A stretch of 64,000 nucleotides of DNA from Lasiosphaeris hirsuta (taxonomy: Eukaryota > Ascomycota > Sordariomycetes > Sordariales > Lasiosphaeriaceae): positions 372,001 to 436,000 of the forward strand of contig JAUKUA010000002.1 in NCBI GenBank assembly GCA_030549175.1. The letters run 5' to 3'. Position numbers and translations under genes: made by a program. The notes below the pieces were generated by a model. That model had not been told where the DNA came from. It ran no database searches and saw nothing but the letters and a program-made list of their open reading frames with translations. Positions 1-10,079 of this stretch are shown piece after piece (the first letter of the stretch is position 1; each line of letters begins with the position of its first letter).

Positions 1-457
1 ATTAAGTAACAGGACCTCGAGAGCCTATGTCACACGAATGCCGAAGTCCTTACCTATCTCTTCTAGCTACGTAATCACGAATATTGTTATGTTCTATAGT
101 AAGTAAACCGAGAGGAAGAACTGATGGTAGAGCTCTTATATAGGCATATCAGGGTTCTAATCAACGTCGGCGTCTACGTTCTGGAGTAGGACAACAAATC
201 TCTTGTTAACATGTGGCTGTCTAAAGATGCCTAAGCTAAGGTAGCCGTCTACTTTAGGACAAATAACCGACCCTAGGTTTAGTACCGGAACTGTAAGAAG
301 GCACTTTTAATCTCTATCCCCTTTTCCGAGGCCCTTAACAAATACCTTGTCTATCTCGACGAGGCATATACTAGGGGCGTCGATCTCAGGCTACCTCGAA
401 ATGCTCGGGGAGCCCTCACTCTAGCCCTCGGCCAGACTAAGGATCATACCATTCAAG

Positions 458-622
458 GTATTAACCAAGCCCCCCTCCCCCCCAATCACTTCGCTACCTT
501 TTCCCATATAACCCTCTCCCCCCCCTGTTTACTCTCCTCTTTCTTAGCTTCCTTATACGGAGTCCATAACCATACATAAAAACTCTCGATGGCTACAATA
601 AGATCTAACTTGAATAATCAAG
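458..622 (+). other. Intron 1 of the DUF3638-type pseudogene
   Basis: GT at 458, AG at 621-622 and a ctaac branch-site match at 604-608. Removing it joins ..HTIQ to AAMRF.. in frame, as in the family, so splice signals survived although the exons are full of stops. Confidence 0.7.
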
Positions 623-1386
623 CTGCCATGAGGTTCCGTGCCCTCGGGAATACGTAGGCCGTCGTCTTTTTCGCCCCGCCTGAGGTATACCAAAGTATAG
701 TCAATATCTGTAAGCTCCCGAGAGGCTAACCTGTTAACTCATCGTATATTGTCACCTAGCTCCTAGAATAGACATGCCACGCTAACGAGTAGCTGCGGGG
801 CCTCTATCTTACATAAGGTTACGATTTTTGCCGCCGTACGGGCGCCCAGCTTCGCTATAGCAATTTTCTAGAGGACGAAGTAGACCGTGCCAAGCTGCTC
901 AGCGTCATTCGCCGGCCCGAGCGGCAGACCCTTGTAACGTTATATGGCGCCGAAACGGCGGCGGGTCGCCCTTCTTCGCCCCCCGTGGCAGGTTCTTTCC
1001 CCCCTGGGAAGCTATACGACCTCATGCTAGAGCTCAACAGGCAGCAAGAGATAAGTAGCGGCGACAAGGGGCACAACTCTGTTCTCGAGGAGGTAGAGCA
1101 AGAACGGGAAGTTAAGTTCTAAGCAGAGTAAGTTCGGCAGACGCAGGAGCGCCCGACTTATGAGGCGCTCCGGTTCCCCGGGCTTCACCCGGCCATCCGC
1201 CGCTTTGTTGAGACAGGCAAGCTCAACGGGGAGCTCGGATATCAGCATGCTTTCAGCGCCATGGCGAGCACGAGGATTGGCCGTGAATATGGCGCCCCCC
1301 AGGCGAAGGAGTCGCGGCTGTTCGTTTCGGGCGAGTATATGCGAACCATTACGCTACGTGATGGCAGCGATATTGATGACTTTCTG

Positions 1387-1449
1387 GTAAGCGTGAACCC
1401 GGTCGTCTAGCTCTATCCACAAAAAAAAAAAAACTGAAACTCTCTTTAG
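1387..1449 (+). other. Intron 2 of the DUF3638-type pseudogene
   Basis: gtaagc donor at 1387 and ctctctttag acceptor ending at 1449; it contains a run of A at about 1421-1433. Removal joins ..DIDDFL to RPVEWILLNP in frame, matching the family. Confidence 0.7.
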
Positions 1450-2200
1450 CGTCCGGTAGAATGGATCCTGCTGAACCCGACTAGCCAAATCGCCCTCATA
1501 GTGGTGCCCGAGGAGGCCGAATTTTTGATTCCCATGCTCCGCGAAACTACCAGCAGTAAGCGAGGCGCACTCACGCACCTCATCACCTACGTGCTGCCAC
1601 TGAGCCGCGACATGTCCAACTTTGATGGCCTGCTCCACTCTCTGCCCCCGTTACCTGCGGGCCACCAAGTCAGCGGGCGGCTCTGGATGAAACTCGACAT
1701 CTTCGCCGGCCGCCTGTATGCCGGCTTCGATAAGTGTACCAATCTCAGGAGATACATGGAGAGCCCAGACGGTGCTGCCTTGTCGGCAAATCCCGCAGGC
1801 TTCCTCCTCGAGTGGCTAGCGCTGCGCCGCAAGGGGCAGGACATTACCCACACCCCTATGTCATACGTCTGCCAGGGGTGACCCCTGCGCGAAGACCACC
1901 ACCTGTTTGCGGTACAGGAGGGCCATTTCCCAGTCAACCTTGACCCGGTCGTCGAGTCTACTGGGAGCGGAGGTGTCTGGGACTCGGATAGGGACTCGAG
2001 CTCTGACGACGAATTGACGTTTAGCTCAGGAAGCTGAACCTCAAGGAAACATTGCCGGCAAATAACTTGGCACCGTCATGACATACTTGTAGCCATCGAG
2101 TTAGTATTTTGCTTTCTTTGTTACAACACCCCGCTAGGCGAGTCCTTCACAGCGTCTGCGGCAATAGTTCTCCACACTCCCACGGCGCCCTGATAAACGA

Positions 2201-2230
2201 GATGGATCGTGATGGATCGTGATGGATCGT
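2201..2230. repeat. Three tandem copies of gatggatcgt
   Basis: Three perfect head-to-tail copies of the 10-mer gatggatcgt. No coding context is visible; likely a small slippage repeat. Confidence 0.9.
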
Positions 2231-2990
2231 TGGCCAGCTTTCCAGTCGGCATACTTCTTGGGGCCGTGATTGCTTGGCCCGGTCCGACGCCCATCCGTGT
2301 TGCCCTCCCTATCCCCTCATTTGACTAGTATCTATTGATTTTGGCGGTTACATATTTACCGAACTATATACACTAGACAGACTGGATGGAGTTTAGCTTT
2401 GTTATAATAGATAATCGATATTATCAGATTTTGGGCTTCGAATTAACTATATAGCCTAGTCTATGGCTTTAGGATCTAAACGATTTCATGTGATCTACAA
2501 TAGTGGGGCCAGGGCCTGTCAGAGGACTATAAATGACTCGCCCTCCTCTAGTAGAAGCCCTTTCTCAAGTTAAGCTAAGTCAATCTAGTCAAGCCAGGCC
2601 CAAGCTAAGCCAAGCCAGTCATAAGATTAATACAACCATTCTTTATAGCGCGCAGTCCGCTATAAGATCTTTATATTACAGCGCATAGTCCGCTGTACGG
2701 ATCCCTTAGCGTCTTACCAAGCTCTGCTATTGTAATCGAATACGGCGAGCATCTGCCCTCCGGATCAAGCTTCCACTACGTCACTACAGTTGAGCCCACT
2801 ATAGACAGCACTCTACAGGCCCCTGCCCCTAAGTCAGGCCTGTAATAGCCCACGTAGCGAACAGTTATTTATTGGCTTGGGGCATGTCTTCATGAGTGGT
2901 TCGACCCCTGTTTCTTTTTCGCCCTTTTCCTTTTTCTTCTCGCCGCTCGCTAGTTTTTCAAGTAGAAGACCCCCATATAAGGGGGCTGTC
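2231..2990. other. Gene-free stretch with LTR-like features
   Basis: No coding region is supported. A TATA-like actataaatgac lies at about 2526-2537, followed by a run rich in aagcc/aagct words (about 2566-2625) of the sort often found in fungal LTRs. An imperfect tandem pair follows at about 2646-2702, each unit carrying a cagcgca-tagtccgct type core. This may be an old solo LTR, but no second copy in the window lets its ends be set. Confidence 0.4.
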
Positions 2991-3192
2991 ACATGGAAGG
3001 TGCTGGAAACAACTAAATAAAAGATTGGTAATACTGGCCGTTACCGTCGTCAGCGTTACCACTACAGTGCCATAATGGTAGTAACAACATATAACTATAA
3101 GACTAAGGTCTCTGGCTCTACTAGAGACTATATAGAACAAGTAATACAATCATATAATTATGACCCCTATCAAAAGTACAGTGCTTCTAACA
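2991..3192 (+). repeat. Probable Ty1/copia LTR (about 202 bp)
   Basis: It starts TGTCACATGG and ends gcttctAACA, the expected TGTCA/TGACA ends with one G-to-A change. Its last 80 or so bases are repeated at 4232-4314 after the gag remnant, which supports an LTR. A G-run directly before it (aagggggc) resembles a polypurine tract, so it could belong to an upstream element instead. The exact role is uncertain. Confidence 0.5.
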
Positions 3193-3286
3193 ATTAAGAG
3201 TTTCATTCGCTTAATCTATCGATCAGCTAGCTAATAACAACTTCAATAAGAAGTACAGCTAACTACACTTCTAAGACCTAACTAAA

Positions 3287-4231
3287 ATGAACACCAATAA
3301 TAACGATAAGACTGCCTACCTAGCTAGATCCAACAACTGAGAGTCCTGGGACCTATAGTTCTAATCCTAAGCTATAGCTAGAAATATCTAGAGCCAGATT
3401 TAAGGGTTGACCCCTTTTCTCGATAAGCTTACGGCTCCTACTCCTACATAGCATAAGAATAAGGCCACTAGCCAGTTAACTATAACTGTTAGATTCACAA
3501 CGGAGTCTATAACTGGCGACGATGAGCCTGGCCCAGCCAAGTTGGCTTATCATAATAGCCGACCTAACGGCTAGTGGATTTAAGACCTTCCAGATGGAGT
3601 GATCTATTAAGCCAACCTTAAAGAATACACTTAATAAGCCGATAAAGTCGAACAGCTAAAGCAGTGGATTTTAAAGACTGTTGGCTTCCATTACCAGCTT
3701 ACTTCGTATGACCTTATCTACTTAGTTATATAGTGGTATTCAGCTTTAAAGGCCTAAGTTGGAATAAGTGACGAAAAAGCTCTTTACGACGTACGGGAAG
3801 CCTATCAACTAATAGTTAAGCTACTTACCAGAGCTCTAAAGGACTTAATTAAGTGGTTCAAGGCCTGGGAATAAGCTATATCTTTAGCTTAACAAAAGAG
3901 GGTGCCGGAAGCCATCATAATTAAAACCTGGCTATACGATTTTCTAGATACCGTAAAGCCTATCTTGGGCCACCAAGTCATATCTTATAAAATATATAAA
4001 GTAACATAGTTAACCCTTATCTACCGTAAGGTGGTTAACGACTTTAGGGAGGAGGTGCGGTAAGATAGGAAGGCCCGTAATCTTATAAGCTATCAGATGG
4101 AATAGGCTAGAAGATGCTAGAATTAAGGCGTTAGCAATGCTATGATAGTGGCAACAACAGTTAACCTTGAGCAAGGCTGTGTCGCTAGCTAAGCCACCAT
4201 AAAGACTATCATAAACTACTATAAGTAGCAC
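3287..4231 (+). pseudogene. Ty1/copia-type Gag remnant, RIP-inactivated
   Basis: The frame opens with ATG at 3287 (MNTNNNDKTAYLARSNN) and continues as a family-typical fungal copia Gag: the ESWDL..F..AIARNIWSQIQG region, then VGISDEKALYDVREAY, LIKWFKAWE and VVNDFREEVR (to about 4060). Most CAG, CAA and TGG codons are now TAG/TAA. No protease, integrase or RT follows: after about 4.2 kb the sequence passes into an LTR-like end and then unique DNA, so the element has lost its pol region. Known role of the family: capsid protein of an LTR retrotransposon. Confidence 0.65.
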
Positions 4232-4314
4232 TACTCTGGCCGTAGGCCAGAGTGGTGTAATAAGCAATATAAGCACATAATTACAACCCCCATCAAAAGT
4301 GCAGTGCTTCTGAC
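4232..4314 (+). repeat. Partial second copy of the copia LTR end
   Basis: Bases from about 4276 to 4314 repeat 3154-3192, and all the differences seen there are transitions. The two copies also share a weakly conserved ctctggc hairpin region just upstream. The 5' part of this LTR and all of pol are missing, consistent with an internal deletion. Confidence 0.5.
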
Positions 4315-4475
4315 AGCACCCGGTGTCAGGTGTCACAGTGATGTAAGCCACTAGTGTGATAATTCCCCCGTAAAATCTGCTCAAACGTACGAACCCAGGT
4401 TTCAGCTACCGTATAGGGGCCTCCGAACCCCAGCTTAATGTGAGTCAACCTTTTTAGCCTCTCTAATTTCATTTT

Positions 4476-5810
4476 CTAAGAAAAGTGCGGAACGTTCGAT
4501 GTCCAAGTCGAAATGAAGGCGTCTGTAGGAAGGTAGAGGAGTGTCCGGAATACTTCAACCAAGATGAACAACCGTGCAAAAATATACAAGTAGGTCATAA
4601 TGATGACACCCCAGTCCAGAATGTTAAGTGCAACGTCTTTTTTGATACCGACCCTGGTGGGTTTCAGTAGAAAAACATCAAAACCCCAGAACCAAAAAGC
4701 TGCAAGGAGCCCGAAGATAGCCGTGTACACGCCCGCGCATCTCCAAGCGATTAGTTCGATCGTGGACGGGAAGGCAAAATTCCACCCCGCGCAGTGTATC
4801 CCCCCAAATAGCGCGGCAGATGTGAACCCTGCTGCCGCCGGGGTTGCCCAGTTTATCTTCGACGATGGCAGGCCCATGTTGTGAATCGGTGAACCATCGG
4901 GTCTCGGAGTGCGGTAAGCGGAATCCCGGTGAAACAGGTATTGCCCAGCTAAACTCGTTGTCGCTCTAGACCCCTTCAGCACTTCTAGGACTGGGCTAGG
5001 AATCTGGCCCTGATATCGGAGTATCGTGATAGGTGTTCGGACGGATTTCGGCTTTTTCCAATACAAAGCATAAATGATGACTGCGCAAGCCGCGAAAGCT
5101 AACACAGAAAGCTCAAGTGGGGAGATGGTGAGATTTTGGAAGCCTCGGGCCGTGATCTGCATGACAGACCATGAAATTTGACCAATTGCGATAGCTTTAA
5201 GTAAAGGGTCGCTTTTGGATTTGTCGTGAAGCTCCTCTTCCGTGATTTCGGGTAATTTTTTGAGATACCCACTATGTCTCAAGTCGATGAGGTTGGCCGC
5301 TGTAAGGTGATATGGATTATAGGGTAAACTGTCATCCATTATGCTGGTCCGTATGACAAATCCTCCCATATTTGCGTAAAAGCTGTGGGACAAAGTCCAA
5401 GGACCTTCATCTTGTTTGAGGCCCTGGTTCAACTTTTGGCTACTATCGCGTGCCGCGACAAGACCCACGACGGCGGTAACGACGATGATCTCAGGTGCAA
5501 TTATAGTGTATAGGGCCAGTGTGACGTTTTCGTAAATGCCCTTGAGGCCCCAGCGGAGATTCCCCTTCCAACCGGGGTAGCGGCCTTCACGTTGCTCCGG
5601 GATGTTAGGATGCTGAATAGTCCACGTGCAGGCGAATATGGTAAACAGAGAGCTCCACAGAATCTCCAGCGTACCGCGGGAATCCGGGGCTGATACAAAA
5701 CTAACCGAAGAGGTGGGTGATGAGCATTTTGGACGAAACGCGGCGTGGGGTTCGGCTGCTGCTAGCAAACAGAAGAACATAAATTGATATTGAGTCTTTG
5801 TTAAAGCCAT
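4476..5810 (-). CDS. Intact multi-spanning membrane protein of a fungal family of unknown function
   Basis: A single uninterrupted 444-aa reading frame with no RIP damage. I chose the ATG at 5808-5810; the frame can be extended nine codons to a GTG, but the ATG start gives a signal-peptide-like N-terminus (TQYQFMFFCLLAAAEPHAA). Next comes the segment GTLEILWSSLFTIFACTW (about 46-63), typical of a large ascomycete/basidiomycete family known only as hypothetical membrane proteins. Further hydrophobic segments lie near residues 98-120, 231-249, 327-347, 359-377 and 398-421, with a long hydrophilic loop between about 122 and 205. Function is unknown. It sits alone between a dead copia element and a gene split by a LINE. 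Codon use and composition match the flanks of the window rather than the repeats. Confidence 0.8.
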   Translation of the reverse strand: MALTKTQYQFMFFCLLAAAEPHAAFRPKCSSPTSSVSFVSAPDSRGTLEILWSSLFTIFACTWTIQHPNIPEQREGRYPGWKGNLRWGLKGIYENVTLALYTIIAPEIIVVTAVVGLVAARDSSQKLNQGLKQDEGPWTLSHSFYANMGGFVIRTSIMDDSLPYNPYHLTAANLIDLRHSGYLKKLPEITEEELHDKSKSDPLLKAIAIGQISWSVMQITARGFQNLTISPLELSVLAFAACAVIIYALYWKKPKSVRTPITILRYQGQIPSPVLEVLKGSRATTSLAGQYLFHRDSAYRTPRPDGSPIHNMGLPSSKINWATPAAAGFTSAALFGGIHCAGWNFAFPSTIELIAWRCAGVYTAIFGLLAAFWFWGFDVFLLKPTRVGIKKDVALNILDWGVIIMTYLYIFARLFILVEVFRTLLYLPTDAFISTWTSNVPHFS

Positions 5811-6048
5811 GGATACGCAGCGGAACTGGCGTTCCACCTAGTACTATGCGCGGTGGGCTGTAGAAAGGCAGGGGCAATTACCGCAGAAATTTGGCCTTAT
5901 GATGGACGTAGAAGCAGTGGTAGCGACGCCTACAATTTAGAAAAGGTTGAAGATGGGCACGGGCTTTTAATCCTCTCGAGTTACGTGTGTGAAGACAAGG
6001 CATTCACATACACAAGTTGCCCGGTTGGAAACTAAGAGTATGACTCAC
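5811..6048. other. Spacer between the membrane protein gene and the split gene fragment
   Basis: It probably holds the divergent 5' region of the membrane protein gene and the downstream remainder (intron or broken exons) of the fragment at 6049-6369. No coding region could be assigned. Confidence 0.4.
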
Positions 6049-6369
6049 CCAGTATAACGGACGATCATTGGCTGCCCTATTTTTCCTGCCATGGGTAGCC
6101 AGTTGATATGCATCCTCGCCATATGTCACGACACGTCTGTTCCGGCCCCGCCTCGGCTCGCCCAGCTCACCCAGGGTGACACCATCAATGTGGGGGCCCT
6201 GAGTGAGCCCCGAGAAAGCTCTGGAACGAATGCCGTCGATTCTACTGTCCATATTTAGTTCCCAATTGGGGTTGGCGTTGGCGTATCGCTGGTAGGTTGT
6301 GACGCCTGTAAGATAGATAGCATATGGCTGCGTCGTGGTACTACCGAAGGGGATTGATCCCCCATGCAC
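6049..6369 (-). pseudogene. Fragment of an unrecognised protein-coding gene, split by a LINE
   Basis: A well-composed exon-like frame of about 107 codons on the minus strand, with segments such as YAIYLTGVTTYQRY, NMDSRIDGIRSRA and GLTQGPHIDGVTLGE. It ends at a good donor site (tgg|gtgagt, donor at 6048). I do not recognise the family; it reads like a conserved fungal hypothetical. The frame has no ATG of its own (it opens at a GTG), and 22 bp upstream the sequence is cut by the LINE. The other side of the insertion site is at 12582, about 6.2 kb away. In frame just upstream, across the duplicated target site, a TAG is present that may be a RIP change. No acceptor or further exon was found, so it is scored as a broken gene. 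Confidence 0.55.
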
Positions 6370-6377
6370 CCCGCTTT

Positions 6378-6391
6378 TCGATCCCTATGCA
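6378..6391. repeat. 14-bp target-site duplication, LINE 3' side
   Basis: tcgatccctatgca, identical to 12568-12581, directly abutting the LINE 3' end. Confidence 0.85.
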
Positions 6392-6639
6392 TTGATTGAT
6401 TGAAAATTTATTGTGCAGGGTTATGCCCCGTAGGGGCAATCGCACAGCAAGGCTCTCGGAGTCCCCGCAAACACCTGGGGCACACGGCCTACTACGATAA
6501 GGAGATCCTCCGCCCTGAGTCCACCGATAGGAGAGTCCTGGCCCGGGGTCCCCGGGCCGACAGTACCATGCTCCCCCGAGCTCCGAACCCCTTTTAATTG
6601 CCGCTTCCGGGCCTCACCTACCCGGCTCGCTCGCCCATC

Positions 6640-9600
6640 AGTCTAAGATACATAAAAACCCCCGTGGGGAAAAGCCATCCTTTCTCAGTTTGCTAGGGCC
6701 CTGGCCAGGGCCTCCTCCTTAGCTTCAGTCTACGCGGTATTTTCTTCCCGCTTTCGTTGTTGCCAGTATTTTCTTCCTGGTAACTTATCCGCGAAGCTCC
6801 CGAACAGGTCGAGCCACTTCTTAGACCTCCTCCACACCATCTACAACGGGCTGCCGTTGTAGCTAGGAAGTGTCCTTACGTTCAGCGAGCACGTGAACAT
6901 GTGTCCCCTGTTCTTGTTAGTACCACATTCGTAGGGTCCCTAGGTCTCCGGGTCGTGGTTAAACCGTTCATGGTATTCCTTGAAGTCCCTATGGCCGGTC
7001 CTTTCCGCCAACAAGGCCGCGTGGGCCTTGTGGGATAAGGCCAATTCCGGTGGCCTGTCCTTCTAGCAGATCTCTCAGTACCGGTAGTCCTCGGGAGCTC
7101 CGTCCTACTAGTACTACTGTAGTCGGCGCTTCCTTTCTTCCGCGTGGCGTGCCTGCCATTCTCTATCCAGGGCGGCGGCCACGGCCAGGGCTTCTATCGG
7201 GGCTTCCTTCCTAACTTCTTTGGTCTGTAGGAAGTCGTCGTGTAGGGAGGGCGCCCCCCTAACGTGCCGGGCGATCTTTTCTAGGAGCGTGTCGTTCTTT
7301 CTACCAGGGGTACGTAGCTTATGTAGCTTTCGGATCACCGGGTATGTCCGGCCTAGTCGGATAAGCCTTCTCGCGAAAACATCCTTCCGGGCCTCGACCA
7401 GATGTTAGGCCGTGGGGACTCCGGCTTCTAGGTGTAGTACCACAGTCCTTGTCGTCTTCTATGCCGGTAACGCCGCTCGGAGGCCGTCGTTGACCACCAC
7501 GTCTAACGTATCGTTGACGAAGCATTTACCGCGCCGGCCGTGTCATACCTCTACCGCATATAGTAACGTTAGTAGAAAGATCATCTTAACCGCCTAGACC
7601 GCCAGTCTTAAGGCTAGCCCTTTGGCCTTACCTGAGATATGGTCTAGGAATGTGGTCGTTAGCTTACCCCTAGTTGCCACCGCCTTTGCATACACCCTAA
7701 AGTGAAGTATTAGGTCAAACCATACTTCCAGCTACCGGAGTATCTTCTTATATGATACGACGACTCCTTAGACGAGAATGTCTAGTCTAGGTCCCTTCTT
7801 TAGTATGAAGAGGATATACTTACTCTTTATGCCGTCGAAGGAAACTCCGTTATCCTTTCCCTAGGTCAGAAGCTTCCCAAGCCTTGCCATAAGTTTAGCC
7901 CGGACCGATTTCTCCGTCTTACCCGTCATAATAACCATAACATCGTCCACATAATAATAGGTCTAGTCGTCCTTTACTATTACTACGAGGTATAGGGTAA
8001 AGAGAATAGACAAGAGGGAGAAATCTTATAACAGTCCGCTAGGTATCGGCCGTTAGACTTCCGTTAGGTCTCCCTTAATCGTAGCTACCCGGTCCGTCAG
8101 AAAGGTAGTATAGAAGTAGGCTACGGTATAGTCCCATCCCGTCTCTACAAGCTTCTACTCTAGTTTTTACTTCTATACTATGTTAAAGATACCTTCTATA
8201 TCGGCCGTGACCACTCCTACGATTAGGTCCCTTACCTACGTATCTTCCACGTCATAGATCACTACTACTAATAGGTCTGTTACCGACTACTATAATACCC
8301 CGCCTATATACTATAAGTAAATAAGGCCCTCCTATATAGTTAAGATATCTATCTTCCTTACTACTAACCTCTCTAAGTCTTTTCCGATGTAGGATAGAAA
8401 CGAAATCGGTCTCAAGCCTTTTGTAATCGCCTTAGAACGTCCGATCTTAAGGATAGATACTACTTCCGTAACTTTTTAAACCTTAAGATATTATCCTACT
8501 CGTAGATATATCTTATATAAGGTTATAAGTACGGCCGTAAGGATAGAGAAGGTCTTAGCTACTTCTTCTCTAGGGCCTAGTAACTTATTATACTAGGCGG
8601 CCTTTAATATAGCTGTCGTCACTCCGTCTAGTCTTAACGTTATTATCCATATCCCATAGTATACCTAGTAAGCCTTTTCCTTAGTAACCTCGATACTCCA
8701 TAAGATATATCACAGTAGTCTAAGTTATAAGATACTAAAGTACTTAGCATCCGTGAGATCAAAGCTATACCGTAAAGCCACTAGCTCGTCGTAGATGATA
8801 GTTACCATATATGCTATCATACGGCTAGTTAGGCCCCCTTCTCTTAGGGTAAGGCTTAGTAAAGTGTCCGCCGGCACCTAGCGTTCTCACTACCTTATTA
8901 CCTTCTATAGGTCCCCTAGTTTAGTTACCTTTTAGACCTTCCCGTACCAATATCCCACACAGATTATCTTAACTTTTTTCTTATACGCCGATTATACTAA
9001 GGCTCACGTCCCTTCGTCTCCCTAGTCTTTAACCACCCAAAGAAATGTTCTTACCTCCTCGAGCTCTTCGTTCTATCACAGTTATCTTTTCCCGTCAGAC
9101 CATCTCTTCTTACCGTATCTTCAAAATAGTTTTTCTAAGGACTCCTAGACTTATTAGGCTATGTCTTCTATCTTCTATCTTCTATTAACCTCAGTAGAAA
9201 GGCCTCTTATCTGTTCTTTTATCTTAGTTACCTAGTCTTTTAACTTAAGTAAGCTAAGCTTCTAGGTAGGGTTTTTCCTATTAGTTCTTCCTAATATTAT
9301 AACTTCTAAAGGAAGGTAGTCCGAGCTCGTAACCTTATCCTTCTCGACACTACCATAGGCCTACGGGTTTAAGTAGAAGATAAGGTCTAAGACGTTCTTT
9401 CCCCAGGTTAAGGTATCTTATACTAAGGTATATAGTCTTTCTTTATTTACCTATGTAACGATAGCTTCTATCACTGGCCTTATATGTCTCCCTACTTACT
9501 AAAGTAGATATCCTATATTAAAGTCTTCCGTAACTAACAGCTTCTTGTCTCCCTTCTTTAGGTCTAAGACCTCTTAAATATACGAGAGTTAGGCCCTTAT

Positions 9601-9960
9601 ATTCTGGTATACTAAGAAGACTTATAACCTCCCGTTCTTAACCTTAACCACGTTTCCTAATAAGAAGTCTTCCGTTAGTTCCTAGTTTTAGTCCTTGGTA
9701 TAATATATTACCGTCCTTAATCTACTATAGGTTTTATTCCTTATTACTGCCATATATACCAGATAAGCCTTAGTCTCGTCGTACTCTATAAAATACCATG
9801 GTTCTTATATAAGGACTAGGTCATATTTACCTTAGGTACCTTAGTTAAGTAAGGAGTTATAATATACGAAAGTCTTAACGATATTTCTTATAAAGACTCT
9901 GATCATGTCGAGATAAGAGTACTTAGCTTTATTTCTTCCTATTAAGTACTTAATAGAAAG
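6640..9960 (-). pseudogene. LINE ORF2: AP endonuclease + reverse transcriptase
   Basis: On the minus strand the endonuclease shows LVLIxEPW (about 9794-9820), TEDFNIGYL (a G-to-E form of the GDFN motif, about 9514-9540), TLTWGKNVLDLIFY and SSDYLPLE (an H-to-Y form of SDH, about 9311-9330). The RT shows RPISFLSYIGKDLERLV (about 8370-8420), VTDLLVVVIYDVEDA, TADIEGIFNIV and the catalytic YVDDVMVI (about 7935-7958). After the thumb (VLHLEAGVPT, LVEARKDVFARRLIRL) the frame reaches HRDFKEYHERF and a C/C/H/C set in YECGTNKNRGHMFTC (about 6900-6950). The start is approximate. Many stops fit RIP; GDFN and SDH are also damaged, so it cannot be active. Confidence 0.8.
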
Positions 9961-10079
9961 GGAGATAGTAGTTTCGTAAATCCCGGTAAGAAGCTAGCTC
10001 TCCGGTACCTACGTACGATTAGTAATAAGTTCCTTTATAAGATCTAGACATATCCCCTTTTCCGGAGGTTAGGTAATAT

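Larger units (their letters stand above)
1..2037 (+). pseudogene. DUF3638/DUF3645-type large fungal protein, C-terminal part, RIP-inactivated
   Basis: This is the last exons of a very large fungal protein family (about 3000 aa, often labelled ubiquitin-hydrolase-like); the 5' part lies outside the window. Recognisable segments, all in frame 1, include YLDEAYTRGVDL and ALGQTKDHTIQ (about 346-457), VVFFAPPEVYQS, LEEVEQEREV (about 1084-1113) and the C-terminal EWLALRRKGQDITHTPM (about 1813-1860). Two introns fit the family exactly: 458-622 (gtattaac..CTAAC..aatcaag) and 1387-1449 (gtaagc..ctttag). Many internal TAG/TAA codons and one TGA at 1879 stand where the family has CAG, CAA, TGG or CGA, and no indel breaks the frame over about 2 kb. 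The reading ends at a TGA at 2035-2037 after an acidic tail. It is a dead copy; the family call is from memory of conserved motifs, the stops are seen directly. Confidence 0.75.

Noticed and set aside
4010..4384. 124-codon minus-strand frame
   Set aside because: It is antisense to the copia gag and its LTR end; it has no recognisable domain and its openness follows from the RIP stops lying on the other strand.
6400..6597. 65-codon plus-strand frame at the LINE 3' end
   Set aside because: It is antisense to the LINE 3' end and has no recognisable content.
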